32,241 nucleotides of DNA. Source: an uncultured Myxococcales bacterium. GTDB lineage: Bacteria; Myxococcota_A; Polyangia; Nannocystales; Nannocystaceae. Position numbers and translations under genes: made by a program. This document shows positions 1-9,155 of this stretch, one piece after another. Location of the stretch: the NCBI GenBank assembly GCA_902826865.1, contig CADEGN010000067.1:1-32241 (forward strand). The letters run 5' to 3'. Each line of letters opens with the position of its first letter. The first letter of the stretch is position 1. The notes under the pieces are model-generated. The model ran no database searches. It was not told the DNA's origin and worked only from the letters and a program-made list of their open reading frames with translations.

Positions 1-1
1 G

Positions 2-1762
2 AAGCGATCGCGTCAACCGCGAGTTCGCTTCCCCCTCGGCCTCAAGCTCAGCGTATTCGCTGCGGTCCTGTTGCTCTCCAGCATCGTCGGGGTTGGCCTC
101 GCTGCGCTCGCGCTGACCGAGGAAACTGTCGAAACTTCCCAACGGGAACTACAGATCGCCGTGTTGCAAGATCTCGCGCATGGCATCGAAGCCGACTTCC
201 GCCACGCCCAGGACGATCTTGATACCGTGGGCCGCGTGCTCGTCAACCGCGACGTCGATGAGGACGCCCGGATCGACGTGGCGGTGGCACAGGTCGAGGG
301 CAGCGAAGCCCTGGACCACGTCGCGCTTTACGACAACAAAGGGCAGCTAATCACACCGATCGTCGAAGAGAGCGCGCGGGCGCTGGTGTTTCCCGAGGAA
401 CTAGCGCCCGAGCTCATCGAACAGACCCGCGCCGAGAACCTCGCGATCGGCTCCGCCGTGCTCACCAAACTCGGACCTCGGGTACCGATCGTCGTGCCCC
501 TACACGCCGGGCAGGAAGTCACGGGTTTCGCCGCAACGGCGCTCTCCATCGAGCGGCTCCAACGCCGGGTTGAGGCGCTCGCAGACACGCACTTTACCGA
601 CGTGCCAGGGGGCTTGTTCGTCGTCGACCGCGATCGTCGCGCCATCGCGCATCCCGACCGCGAACTCGCCGACAACCTCACGGCATTGCCTGCGATCGGA
701 GTGCTCGCCGGCGGCGACCGCCTCGCTCTCGGACGCGGTCTGTCGCGCTCGGGCGAGTATGTCGACGAGCGCGGCGAGACGATGGTCGGCAGCTTCGTCG
801 TGCTGGATAATCACCCATGGGCACTGGTCGCTCAGATGCCCCGAAGTGTTGCGTACGCCCCGGTATACCAGCTGCGCAATGTCGTCCTCGTGACTGTCGC
901 CTTGGCCACGGTGGCGGCGATCATCGCGAGCATCGTGCTGGCACGCCGCATCACTTCTCCACTCGCTCAGCTTTCGGAGTACGCGGGGGCCATCGCTCGC
1001 CGCGATTTCACGTCGCGCATCGACGTTCGCACGGATGACGAGCTGGCCGTGCTCGCCAGAGCGATGAGTCAGGCCGCAAACGACCTCGAGCTCGGCGAGC
1101 AACGGCTGCGCCACGAGGCGGCAATCCGATCGGACCTCGGCCGGTACCTCCCGGCCGAGCTGGTCGACAAAGTCGTTCGCCGCGAGCAGGACATGGCGCT
1201 GGGCGGACAGCGCCGTGCGCTCACGGTGATGTTCGCGGACGTGGTCGGCTTTACCCCGCTGACGGAACGACTTGCGCCGGAGACGGTAGTCACCCTACTC
1301 AACGAGCTGTTCACGATCATCTCCGAGATCGTGTTCCGCCACGGGGGGACCATCGACAAGTTCGTCGGCGACTGTGTGATGGCCCTGTGGGGCGTCCCCG
1401 AGGCCCACCCCGACCATGCAAAGCGAGCGCTTAACGCCGCGGAAGAGATCATGAGCTGGCTCGAGGCGGGCAACGCGGCCTGGCAGGAGAAATTCGGCGT
1501 GTCGCTTCAGCTGGCGATCGGGATCAACTCCGGCGACGCGATCGTCGGTAACGTCGGTTCAGAGCGTCGCATGGAGTACACTGCGATCGGCGACGTCATC
1601 AACGTCGCCGCGCGGCTGGAAGCGATCGCTCGTCCCCAGCAGATCCTCACCACCGCCGCAACTCGGGATCTAGCAGGAGCGCATTTCCGGTTCGCCACCA
1701 TCGGTCCACGGCCGATCGCCGGTCGCGCCGAACCCCTCGAGCTATTCGAGCTGGTCGCGTAG
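2..1762 (+). CDS. Membrane class III adenylate cyclase (dCache-HAMP-CYC), 5' end outside window
   Basis: The frame is open to the left edge, so the true start lies upstream; the first ATG inside the window (71) falls within the first membrane segment. Order: TM helix (about 55-110 nt), a periplasmic region of about 250 residues resembling a double Cache sensor, a second TM (about 880-945), HAMP, then a C-terminal class III cyclase domain from about 1200. The cyclase shows both metal-binding Asp motifs (FADVVGFT and DKFVGD), the adenine-selecting Lys in DKFVGD, the adenine-selecting Asp in YTAIGD, and the transition-state Asn/Arg in INVAARLE. It should therefore make cAMP from ATP in response to an extracytoplasmic ligand. 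The stop is followed within 35 nt by a Ser/Thr kinase gene on the same strand, suggesting one signalling operon. The family call is firm; the ligand is unknown. Confidence 0.9.
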   Translation, partial: KRSRQPRVRFPLGLKLSVFAAVLLLSSIVGVGLAALALTEETVETSQRELQIAVLQDLAHGIEADFRHAQDDLDTVGRVLVNRDVDEDARIDVAVAQVEGSEALDHVALYDNKGQLITPIVEESARALVFPEELAPELIEQTRAENLAIGSAVLTKLGPRVPIVVPLHAGQEVTGFAATALSIERLQRRVEALADTHFTDVPGGLFVVDRDRRAIAHPDRELADNLTALPAIGVLAGGDRLALGRGLSRSGEYVDERGETMVGSFVVLDNHPWALVAQMPRSVAYAPVYQLRNVVLVTVALATVAAIIASIVLARRITSPLAQLSEYAGAIARRDFTSRIDVRTDDELAVLARAMSQAANDLELGEQRLRHEAAIRSDLGRYLPAELVDKVVRREQDMALGGQRRALTVMFADVVGFTPLTERLAPETVVTLLNELFTIISEIVFRHGGTIDKFVGDCVMALWGVPEAHPDHAKRALNAAEEIMSWLEAGNAAWQEKFGVSLQLAIGINSGDAIVGNVGSERRMEYTAIGDVINVAARLEAIARPQQILTTAATRDLAGAHFRFATIGPRPIAGRAEPLELFELVA

Positions 1763-1795
1763 TCGGCCCCGACCTTGCTATCGTGCTCGGGTCTG

Positions 1796-3145
1796 GTGAA
1801 CCCCGAGCACCCCACGTCGGGATCCACGTTCGCGCCCGGGACGGTGGTCGCCGGCCGCTTCCGGATCGAGCGCGAGATCGGTACGGGAGGCATGGGCCGC
1901 GTCTACGCCGCCACGCAGCTGGCGCTCGGGCGCTCGATTGCCCTGAAGGTCATGCTGCCCTCCGCGTTCGAGAGTGGTGTCGGCATCGACCGGTTCATGC
2001 GCGAGGCCAAGGTTGCGGCCGCTCTCCACCATCCGAGCGCGGTTGAAGTCCACGACGTCGGGCGCGACGGCGATGTGATCTACATGGCGATGGAGCTGCT
2101 AGACGGTGAGATCCTGCGTGCGCGCATGCACGAGGGCGAGCCCTACGACCTGGCTCAAGCGCTCACGATAACGGCCGAGATCGCCGACCTGCTGGTTGCG
2201 GCACACGCGATCGCGCTGGTTCACCGAGACCTCAAGCCTGAGAACGTGTTCATTGAGCGGGCGACCGGCCGAGTTCGCGTGGTCGACTTTGGGCTCGCGT
2301 TCATTGATGGTGACGCCGATGCCGGTCGGCTCACACGTGAAGGCCTTATCGTCGGGACCCCGGCGTACTTGGCGCCCGAACAGGCGCAGGGCGTTCACGT
2401 CGGCACGCCCGCCGATATCTACTCGCTCGGTTGCATGACCTACGAACTCGTCACCGGCGTGCCACCGTTTCGCGGCAGTCAGATGAACGTGATCACCCAG
2501 CATCTGTACGTCGCCCCCACGCGGCCACGCGATCGATCCCCCGAGGCGGGAATCCCCACCGACCTCGACGACCTAATCGTGCGAATGATGGCCAAGTGTC
2601 CGGACGACCGCCCGAGCGCCGCCGACGTTCTTGCCGGGCTCGGCGTCGCGCGAGGAACCCTTGCGGGCGAGCGCCACCGCGGGCGCGACGACAGTCAACT
2701 GCTCGGTCGGGCCGCACGCATGGTGTCGGCCGTGCCGCACCAGATCTCCACCCTGGCCGATGTCGAGGCCCCCGGCGTCGCGACCCCTGGCCGCACGAGC
2801 ATCCGGCTCGGCGTTGTCGGCGAGCTGACCCACGAGGAGCAGCTGTCCCTAGCGAGCAACGGGATCGAGCCGGTCGATCTTGCGGGCCGAGATCCGCTGG
2901 CGGAGCCCATCGACGTGATCCTGGCCATTTCCGTTACCCCCGTCGCCCTGCATGCCCTGACGGGCACGGGTGTGCCCGTGATCGCCACCACGAGCCGAGC
3001 AGACGTCGATCAACTCTCGCGACTGTTGCGGCTGGGTGTGCGCGAGGTGTTGCCGTTGCCCATCCGAATCGATGAACTCGCGCGCAGGGTCCGAAGGGTG
3101 TTCGATCGCAGCGGACGGCAGGGACCGACCGGAGAAGTGACGTAG
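1796..3145 (+). CDS. Ser/Thr protein kinase with C-terminal degenerate receiver-like domain
   Basis: Cytoplasmic Hanks-type kinase. From the GTG at 1796 (an in-frame TTG at 1775 is an alternative) the catalytic motifs are complete: glycine loop GTGGMG (about 29-34), ATP-binding Lys51 in ALKV, HRDLKPEN with catalytic Asp145, DFG with Asp164, and GTPAYLAPEQ. The kinase should be active. After a linker, residues about 335-445 look like a CheY-type receiver fold ending in a segment like the usual KPI/EL..RVRR tail. The acidic pocket, the phosphoacceptor Asp (AIS where LLD is expected) and the conserved Lys (LPLPI where TKPI is expected) are all missing. There is no transmembrane segment, unlike many bacterial kinases with PASTA or sensor tails. 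The next gene starts 2 nt after the stop, so they are almost certainly cotranscribed. Substrates are unknown. Confidence 0.9.
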   Translation: MNPEHPTSGSTFAPGTVVAGRFRIEREIGTGGMGRVYAATQLALGRSIALKVMLPSAFESGVGIDRFMREAKVAAALHHPSAVEVHDVGRDGDVIYMAMELLDGEILRARMHEGEPYDLAQALTITAEIADLLVAAHAIALVHRDLKPENVFIERATGRVRVVDFGLAFIDGDADAGRLTREGLIVGTPAYLAPEQAQGVHVGTPADIYSLGCMTYELVTGVPPFRGSQMNVITQHLYVAPTRPRDRSPEAGIPTDLDDLIVRMMAKCPDDRPSAADVLAGLGVARGTLAGERHRGRDDSQLLGRAARMVSAVPHQISTLADVEAPGVATPGRTSIRLGVVGELTHEEQLSLASNGIEPVDLAGRDPLAEPIDVILAISVTPVALHALTGTGVPVIATTSRADVDQLSRLLRLGVREVLPLPIRIDELARRVRRVFDRSGRQGPTGEVT

Positions 3146-3147
3146 GA

Positions 3148-5325
3148 ATGCCCGTAGCTCGTATCCTCCAGGCGCTCTTGGGGGCGGCTCCGGCTGGGGA
3201 CGCGCCAGCTGCAGGCACGGTTGAGACCTTCGAGTACCGCGTGGTCGAGGGCGATTCGTGCGCGAGCATCTCCCGACGGTTTTTCGGCGATCGCAAGCGC
3301 TACGACGTCATCCACCAGTACAACCCGGGCATGGGACCGACTCCGCATCGCCTCGAGCCCGGACGGATCCTCATACTTCCGAAGGTGGCAACGGCGCCGA
3401 ACACCGGGCCGGATGCGGAGGTCACCGCGGTGCGGCGGAGTGTCGAAGCCCGCGCGGCGAATAGCGAGGGCTGGAATCCAGCCACCGTGGGTCTCGACCT
3501 GTTTCGGGGATGGCGCGTCAATACCCTCGCGCGCGCGGCCGCCGAGCTCACGTTCCGCGACACCTCCGTGCTGCAGATGCGCGAGAGCACGCTCGTGATC
3601 ATCTTCGGCTCTGCCCATGCCAAAGCGCGTGTCACCACGACAGCTGCGACGCTTGACCGTGGGGCACTGCGCAGCCGACTCGGGGAATTATCGGGCGGCG
3701 CAACGCTCGACGTCCAGACGCCGAGCGCTGAAACCGAGATCCAAGGCGGCGTCGCTCTGGTCACCGTCGACGACAGTGGCGCCACGCGTCTGGCCAATCA
3801 CGGCGGCGCGAGAGCCAGCGTGCGTGGCAAGGCGGCGCGCCGCAAGCGGGTGAAAGTGGCCGAGCGAATGGGCTCCAAGGTCGAGCTGGGCAAGGCGCCG
3901 ACCAAGCCTCGGCCGTTGCCGCCGGCGCCGACCATGGCTGCGGACGGTCCACGGCAGTTCGTCGACCTATCCGGACGGGGCGCGATGGTTACCGGCAGTT
4001 GGATGCCCGTCAGCACCGCGACGCGCTATCGCGTCGAGATCGCGCGGCAGCCCGACGGGCGTGAAGTCATCGCGGACGTCGAGGTCCCGTCGGCGGTGAC
4101 CTCGTTCGAGCTCCACGGCTTGCCACCCGGCGAGCACTTCGTGTCCGTAGCGTCGATCGACGCCGATGGATTCGAGAGCCCGCCGAGCACCCTCACACGG
4201 ATCGCCATTTTTGCGGCACAACTTCGCTTGCCCGATGGCACCCGCCCCGCGATACCCGCGGGAAGCGAGGAGGGCGCGTCGCCTCCGTTGTCCGTGCCGT
4301 TCGGTACCGTGCTCGAGGCCCCCGACGGTCAGCGTTGCGCCCAGGGTGACGACGCACCGAGCGAACGCACCACGCTGCGCTCCGACGCCGATCCGCTGCG
4401 TTGCCGTGACGCCGGAGATCACGTCAGCGCACCGATACCGATCCAGGTCGTCGGGTGGTCGATTACGCCCGACCAAGGCGGGGCGCCGGCACTTACGCTC
4501 ACCGAGGGCACGCCGGGCGAGTTGCTGGTGGCCCTTACGGCCGGATCGTTTCCCGCCTCCGATGTCCGCGTGGTTGCTCCTGTCGGGATACGCGAGGCCA
4601 ACGCGAGCCCAACCGACGGTGGCCGTTGGCGAATCACAGCCCTCGCCGATCGCACCGGCCCGCGCACTGGGACCCTGCAACTCGTGATGGGAGCCGACGC
4701 CATCGTGGTAGGCGAGATCCCGTTTTCGGTCGTCTCGCCGCCGGCACGGCAGGCTCCACCGCCGCGCCAACGCAAGCAGTGGCTCGAGCGACACCCGCCG
4801 GTGCGCAACATGTGGGAGCTTGGCATTTGGGGCGGAATCGCCATGCCGTCGCGATCCCTCGAGCTGTTTCGGCCAGGGCGCAACCTGCCCGAGCAGGGCT
4901 TCCGCACCTTTCGGCGCGTCGCTCCCGATCTCGGCGTACGTGCCGGATTTTACCCACTGCGCGTGTTCGGCGTCGAACTCGAGGTTGGTGCGATGCCAAC
5001 GCGCGCGAGCAACGACGTCCGCGCAACCCTGTTCGCTGTGCGCGGCCACGTCGTGGCTCAACTCGGATTCTCCAACGTGACCCCATTCATGCTGGCCGGC
5101 GTCGGAGCCTTCGGAGTGGGAAGCTCTCGCCGCGCGGTCGGCACGGACGTCGATGCCTCCGTGCACATTGGCGGCGGTTTCAAGGTCTTCGTGCATGATC
5201 TCGTCATGCTGAGAATCGAGGTCCGCGACATCATCACCGCCAAGCGTGGGATCGCCACTGGCGCGACGGGGACATTCGAGTTGCTCGCCGGCGCCTCCGT
5301 AACGCTCGGCCGGCGCCGCCGCTGA
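3148..5325 (+). CDS. LysM-FecR-beta-barrel envelope protein
   Basis: 725 residues. The ATG at 3148 lies 2 nt after the kinase stop, with GGAGAAG at 3131-3137 as ribosome binding site. Residues about 28-80 form a LysM domain (YRVVEGDSCASISRRFFGD, later a proline after ILIL), which binds peptidoglycan or chitin-like glycans. Residues about 110-230 match FecR-type domains (VNTLARAAAELTF, QTPSAETEIQGG). Residues about 270-350 look like a fibronectin III-like sandwich. The last 170 residues are alternating hydrophobic strands with Gly turns, ending in a Leu/Val-rich strand, like OmpA/OMP_b-brl eight-stranded barrels. The N-terminus has only a short weak hydrophobic stretch, so the signal peptide is doubtful. 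It may link peptidoglycan, periplasm and outer membrane and be the envelope partner of the kinase encoded just upstream; that role is inference. Confidence 0.8.
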   Translation: MPVARILQALLGAAPAGDAPAAGTVETFEYRVVEGDSCASISRRFFGDRKRYDVIHQYNPGMGPTPHRLEPGRILILPKVATAPNTGPDAEVTAVRRSVEARAANSEGWNPATVGLDLFRGWRVNTLARAAAELTFRDTSVLQMRESTLVIIFGSAHAKARVTTTAATLDRGALRSRLGELSGGATLDVQTPSAETEIQGGVALVTVDDSGATRLANHGGARASVRGKAARRKRVKVAERMGSKVELGKAPTKPRPLPPAPTMAADGPRQFVDLSGRGAMVTGSWMPVSTATRYRVEIARQPDGREVIADVEVPSAVTSFELHGLPPGEHFVSVASIDADGFESPPSTLTRIAIFAAQLRLPDGTRPAIPAGSEEGASPPLSVPFGTVLEAPDGQRCAQGDDAPSERTTLRSDADPLRCRDAGDHVSAPIPIQVVGWSITPDQGGAPALTLTEGTPGELLVALTAGSFPASDVRVVAPVGIREANASPTDGGRWRITALADRTGPRTGTLQLVMGADAIVVGEIPFSVVSPPARQAPPPRQRKQWLERHPPVRNMWELGIWGGIAMPSRSLELFRPGRNLPEQGFRTFRRVAPDLGVRAGFYPLRVFGVELEVGAMPTRASNDVRATLFAVRGHVVAQLGFSNVTPFMLAGVGAFGVGSSRRAVGTDVDASVHIGGGFKVFVHDLVMLRIEVRDIITAKRGIATGATGTFELLAGASVTLGRRRR

Positions 5326-5362
5326 ACTCGGCCCCGCTCGCGGGCTGCCCCCGCGCAATCTT

Positions 5363-5842
5363 GTGCGCTACGATAGCCATGTGCTGAGGACGTCACGCGC
5401 GCGACTCGTCGGCGTGCTGCTGCTCGTCGCCGCGTCCACCCCACTCGCGCTCGCGGCCGAGACCGGCCTCCGCCGCCTCATGTTTCCACCCGAGTTCGAC
5501 GAGGTCCGGCTGTGGCTCCGCCCGCAGATCACGCCGTGGCTCTGGCTCGCGCCCATTACGTGCGCGCTGGCGATTCCGCTCGGCCTCTTCGTTCAACGTT
5601 ACCTCGTTGCGCGCAGCCTTCGCACCGCCACGGGTACCCTGACCACGGCCATGCGGGCCAGCATTGAGGTTGACGCGTTGCTACTCGCGACCTCGGTGCC
5701 GCAGGTCCCGGCGATCCTCGCCACGATGGGCTTCACCCTCGGTGCGGCGATCGACCCCATCGCCGCGGCGATCGCGATCGCCACGCTCGGAATCATGGTG
5801 ATCGGCTTCGTCGGACTGCGCCGCATCGGGCGCCTCGAGTAA
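5363..5842 (+). CDS. Small integral membrane protein, unknown function
   Basis: 159 residues from the GTG at 5363; a second in-frame GTG at 5381 would put the start just before a signal-like hydrophobic segment (LVGVLLLVAASTPLALA). About four hydrophobic helices are visible: near the N-terminus, around LWLAPITCALAIPLGLFV, around VPAILATMGFTLGAAI, and IAAAIAIATLGIMVIGFVGL at the C-terminus. No catalytic motif is recognisable. It lies 37 nt after the LysM-FecR-barrel gene on the same strand and is probably the last gene of that operon. I do not recognise the family. Confidence 0.6.
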   Translation: MRYDSHVLRTSRARLVGVLLLVAASTPLALAAETGLRRLMFPPEFDEVRLWLRPQITPWLWLAPITCALAIPLGLFVQRYLVARSLRTATGTLTTAMRASIEVDALLLATSVPQVPAILATMGFTLGAAIDPIAAAIAIATLGIMVIGFVGLRRIGRLE

Positions 5843-5877
5843 GTCGAACGAACACGGCGAGTTTGTGGTTGCCGCTC

Positions 5878-5913
5878 GGGCACGGGCACGGGCACGGGCA
5901 CGGGCACGGGCAC
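5878..5913 (+). repeat. (GGGCAC)6 tandem hexanucleotide repeat
   Basis: Six perfect copies of GGGCAC lie between two convergent genes. A perfect six-copy short repeat is prone to slippage, so copy number may vary between strains. It sits just before the hairpin at 5924-5938. Confidence 0.95.
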
Positions 5914-5923
5914 GGAGGAGCGA

Positions 5924-5938
5924 GACCCCTACGGGGTC
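5924..5938. terminator. Candidate bidirectional hairpin between convergent genes
   Basis: GACCCC-TAC-GGGGTC is a perfect 6-bp stem with a 3-nt loop, lying between the ends of the plus-strand membrane protein gene (5842) and the minus-strand gene ending at 5945. There is no T-tract on either side, so it is at best a weak or factor-assisted terminator. Confidence 0.4.
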
Positions 5939-5944
5939 ACGCTC

Positions 5945-8900
5945 CTAGCGATCCGCGTAGGCGCGGAGCACCCGGTAGGCGACCTCTTCGTTGCTTGCGC
6001 CGTTGTTGAGCTTGGCCATGTGACGCTCCACGTAGGCGCGGCGCTCGACCTGGGAGGCCCCACGCAACTCCAGCGCGAGCATGCCCGCGACCGTGCGCAG
6101 CGTCTTTGGAATCGCAAACGTATCGGGTTGATCGATCGTGCGGTCGACCGCAGCCTGCAAGCGCTCGGGATCACGATGAACAAGCGCATCAAGCAGCTCG
6201 ATCGCATCGCGAACATCACTCGGCGCGTCTGAACCTGTTCCCATCGCGACGACGTCGCGCCACCACGGCATCGCCCGCAGATCCATGTGCGACGCTGTGG
6301 CCTCATACACCTCTTTGGTCGCCTCCATCCACGCGGTCCAGTCGGGCTCCGTGCTTGAGAGCTCGGCGTTGGCATCACGCCACTCGGTCATCAATGCGCC
6401 CGAAAGCTCCTTGGCCACGCGTGCGTCGGGATCCTGGTACCGACGCATGTACAGGGCAGCTTGCTCGGTCTCCAACAGAATGTGCGGGTCGCGGAGATCA
6501 CCGATGCCGGCGAGGGGATACGGTCGGCGATGGATATCGCCGAGGACCTCGAGCACAGGCGCCGGGGTCCACCGCACGTAGTGGAGAAACTCCGCGCGCT
6601 GCTTGAGGAAGCGCGACTTCTCAGCCCCCGTGTCGAGAATCGGATGGCTGTCGCGGTTCGGCACCTTGTCGACCAAGAACGGGTGCAACATCCGCTTGTT
6701 GGCGGTGATGAGCCCGTCGATTTGACCGATGTCGTGGATCCCGAGCAACTCGAACGATTCCTGCGCGTCCGGCCAGGCGAGTACCTCCGGGTGGAGTTCG
6801 CCAATCGGACCATCGGCCGAGGCCATGATCACCCAGTCGCTCGCACCAATGCGGGCAATCAGGTAGTCCTCGAATTCGCGGTCCAGCGCCGCCAACACGC
6901 TGATCATCAGGCTGTCGCTGAGCTCGTAACCCTGCACCCACTGTGCTAGCACGCCGCCCGGGGCGAGGTAGCGCTTCGCTTCTTGGTAGAACTCAACGGT
7001 GAACAAGCTCGACACGCCCGAGACCCACGGGTTGGTCGGCTCTGACACGATGAAGTCGTATTTGTCGCCGGCCCACGCGAAGTACGCCTTGGCGTCATCG
7101 AAGTGAATGTGGCTGCGGGGATCGTCGTAGGCGCGCCAATTGACGCGCTTGAAGTAGCTCGATCCGCGCACCATCTCCGGTTCGATCTCGACTGTGTCAA
7201 GGCGCTCGAGCGTCGGCGACGCCAGCAGCGTGTGGCAGGTAACCCCCGAGCCGAAGCCGATGAGGGCGCCGTGCTTGGCGTTGGGCCGAGCCATGAGCGG
7301 GATAAGCCCGACAAGGAACTGATTCGGTTCGTCGCCCGCGATCTCCGGGCCGTCCATGCGGTCGCGATCCTCTGGCCAGCGATCGAGCACGACCGAGGCA
7401 TCGGGCTTGCCGTTGGTATAGATCACGTGGTGCCCACTCTTGAGATCGGTCTTCACCACGGTGACGCTGGCTGTCCGACCGTCGATATACGAAAGCACCT
7501 CGTAGGTCTCGGGCAACTTGATTCGGCCGTTGCGAAACACAGTGGAGGTAAGCACGGCCGGGTCGATTGGAAATAGCAGCCCGGCGATCACCGCCATCAC
7601 CATGCCAAGGGCCCCGTTGCGCAGCAGCGTGCGCGTGGCCGCGGTACCGCGACCTGCGGTGATCTCGCCGCGGACGAGCACGAGCCCAAGCACCATGTCG
7701 ACGAGGGCGCCAAGAACAATCACCCCCTTGAGGCCGATGATCGGCATGAACACGAGGCCAGCGAGAATCGCCCCGCTGATGGAGCCGAGCGTATTGAACC
7801 CGTACACGCGGCCGACCGCGCCCTCCGCTTGGCCACGCTTGAGCATCACGTGCGTGAGCAGCGGGAGCGTCATGCCAGCGCAGAACGCGGCCGGCAGCAT
7901 GATGATCGCGCAGATCAAGTACTTGAGGATGTTGAACTGCAGCCACAGCCCATCGGTGCGGACGCCGTCCGGACTCCAGTATCCCACCCATTGATCGGAA
8001 AGAAGCCCGCCCATCCCCCACACGCCGAGGTGATAGGCCGGAATCGTCACGATCGCCGACAGGCCCATGATGATCTGCACGACTCCCAGGACGATCTCGG
8101 GCCGGCGGAATCGATCCATCTTCTTGCGCACCCACAGGCCACCCAGGGCGATCCCGAGGATGAACGTCGAGAGCATGATCTCGAACGAGTGAGTCGCCGC
8201 GCCGAGGATGGTGGAGAGCAGGCGAATCCACCCGATCTCGTACATGAAGGACGACAAGCCGGTTCCGAGCGCGACTGCGAGATAGAGCGCAACCCTGACG
8301 TTGCGCGGCTTGCCATCGTCACCGCTCACTGCGCGCTTTTCGATCGCGCGCGTCGGCGTACGGTCGCGCATCGCGATCAACATGATGAGGATATTGAGCG
8401 CGGCCGCGACCATGAGCGCGCCGGGTAGACCAACCGACGCCACGAGCACGAAGCCCGAGAACACGGCGCCGAACGACGCGCCGAGGCTGTTGGTGAAGTA
8501 GAGCATGCTCAGGATCTCGCCCGAACGCGCGAGATCACGGCGCAGAATGCCTACGCTCATCAGCGGGAACGTCGTGCCAAGAAGCACACACGGCGGCGCG
8601 ATCAACAGGGCCGCCAACGTCCACTTGGCCAACTCGACGCCGGCGCCCCCACCGATCGCCGGGAACAGGGTGTCGTACGCGAAACGGGCGGCGAACTCCT
8701 GGAGGTACGGGAAGAGGAGCGCATACACACCGATCAGGCCCTCGATGATCCCGTAGACAACGACCGGAGCGCGGGTTCGCGCGACGAACCGTCCAGAGAG
8801 CAGCGCACCGAGCGACATGCCGCCCATGAACAAGCTGAGCACCAAGACCTGTGCGGTCGCAGCGCTCCCGACGAACTGCTTGATGTAGCGCGACCAGATC

Positions 8901-8992
8901 GACTCGTAGATGAGCCCGCTGATCCCCGAGAGGAAGAAGAGCAGAAACAGCACGCGGAAGCGGGCCGGCGACCCGGACGGTGGGGTGTCCAT
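5945..8992 (-). CDS. MFS-like membrane protein fused to spermidine-synthase-like domain and helical tail
   Basis: 1015 residues from the ATG at 8992, placed just before the first TM segment (RVLFLLFFLSGISGLIYE); an upstream in-frame extension to 9130 is Pro/Arg-rich and probably untranslated. Residues about 10-510 hold about 12 TM helices of the fused speE/MFS type. Residues about 540-780 are a Rossmann-type aminopropyltransferase-like domain with the glycine-rich nucleotide motif GFGSG (about 577) and the family signature SEPTNPWVSG. Classical spermidine synthases have an Asp in the position before this motif (VDSTDP-like); here it is SEPT, so polyamine synthesis is not assured. The last 200 residues are soluble, helical and unassigned. 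Such fusions are common in deltaproteobacteria but their substrate is not established. It is divergent from the gene at 9156. Confidence 0.8.
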   Translation of the reverse strand: MDTPPSGSPARFRVLFLLFFLSGISGLIYESIWSRYIKQFVGSAATAQVLVLSLFMGGMSLGALLSGRFVARTRAPVVVYGIIEGLIGVYALLFPYLQEFAARFAYDTLFPAIGGGAGVELAKWTLAALLIAPPCVLLGTTFPLMSVGILRRDLARSGEILSMLYFTNSLGASFGAVFSGFVLVASVGLPGALMVAAALNILIMLIAMRDRTPTRAIEKRAVSGDDGKPRNVRVALYLAVALGTGLSSFMYEIGWIRLLSTILGAATHSFEIMLSTFILGIALGGLWVRKKMDRFRRPEIVLGVVQIIMGLSAIVTIPAYHLGVWGMGGLLSDQWVGYWSPDGVRTDGLWLQFNILKYLICAIIMLPAAFCAGMTLPLLTHVMLKRGQAEGAVGRVYGFNTLGSISGAILAGLVFMPIIGLKGVIVLGALVDMVLGLVLVRGEITAGRGTAATRTLLRNGALGMVMAVIAGLLFPIDPAVLTSTVFRNGRIKLPETYEVLSYIDGRTASVTVVKTDLKSGHHVIYTNGKPDASVVLDRWPEDRDRMDGPEIAGDEPNQFLVGLIPLMARPNAKHGALIGFGSGVTCHTLLASPTLERLDTVEIEPEMVRGSSYFKRVNWRAYDDPRSHIHFDDAKAYFAWAGDKYDFIVSEPTNPWVSGVSSLFTVEFYQEAKRYLAPGGVLAQWVQGYELSDSLMISVLAALDREFEDYLIARIGASDWVIMASADGPIGELHPEVLAWPDAQESFELLGIHDIGQIDGLITANKRMLHPFLVDKVPNRDSHPILDTGAEKSRFLKQRAEFLHYVRWTPAPVLEVLGDIHRRPYPLAGIGDLRDPHILLETEQAALYMRRYQDPDARVAKELSGALMTEWRDANAELSSTEPDWTAWMEATKEVYEATASHMDLRAMPWWRDVVAMGTGSDAPSDVRDAIELLDALVHRDPERLQAAVDRTIDQPDTFAIPKTLRTVAGMLALELRGASQVERRAYVERHMAKLNNGASNEEVAYRVLRAYADR

Positions 8993-9155
8993 GCGGCGCG
9001 GACGATAGCCGAGGCACGCTGGGGGCGAAAGAACGCGCGGGCGCGAGGGCCGGCGCTTGGCGCTTGTGGGCCTAACGGGCCAAAGTTGGGGTTCCCGGGC
9101 GGTCTGCGGACCGGCCGTGCTGGAGCACACATGCTATGCTCCGCGGCGAATCCCC

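Noticed and set aside
3967..5358. 463-residue minus-strand ORF opposite the LysM-FecR gene
   Set aside because: Rich in Arg/Gly/His with no family motif; a shadow of the plus-strand gene with clear domains.
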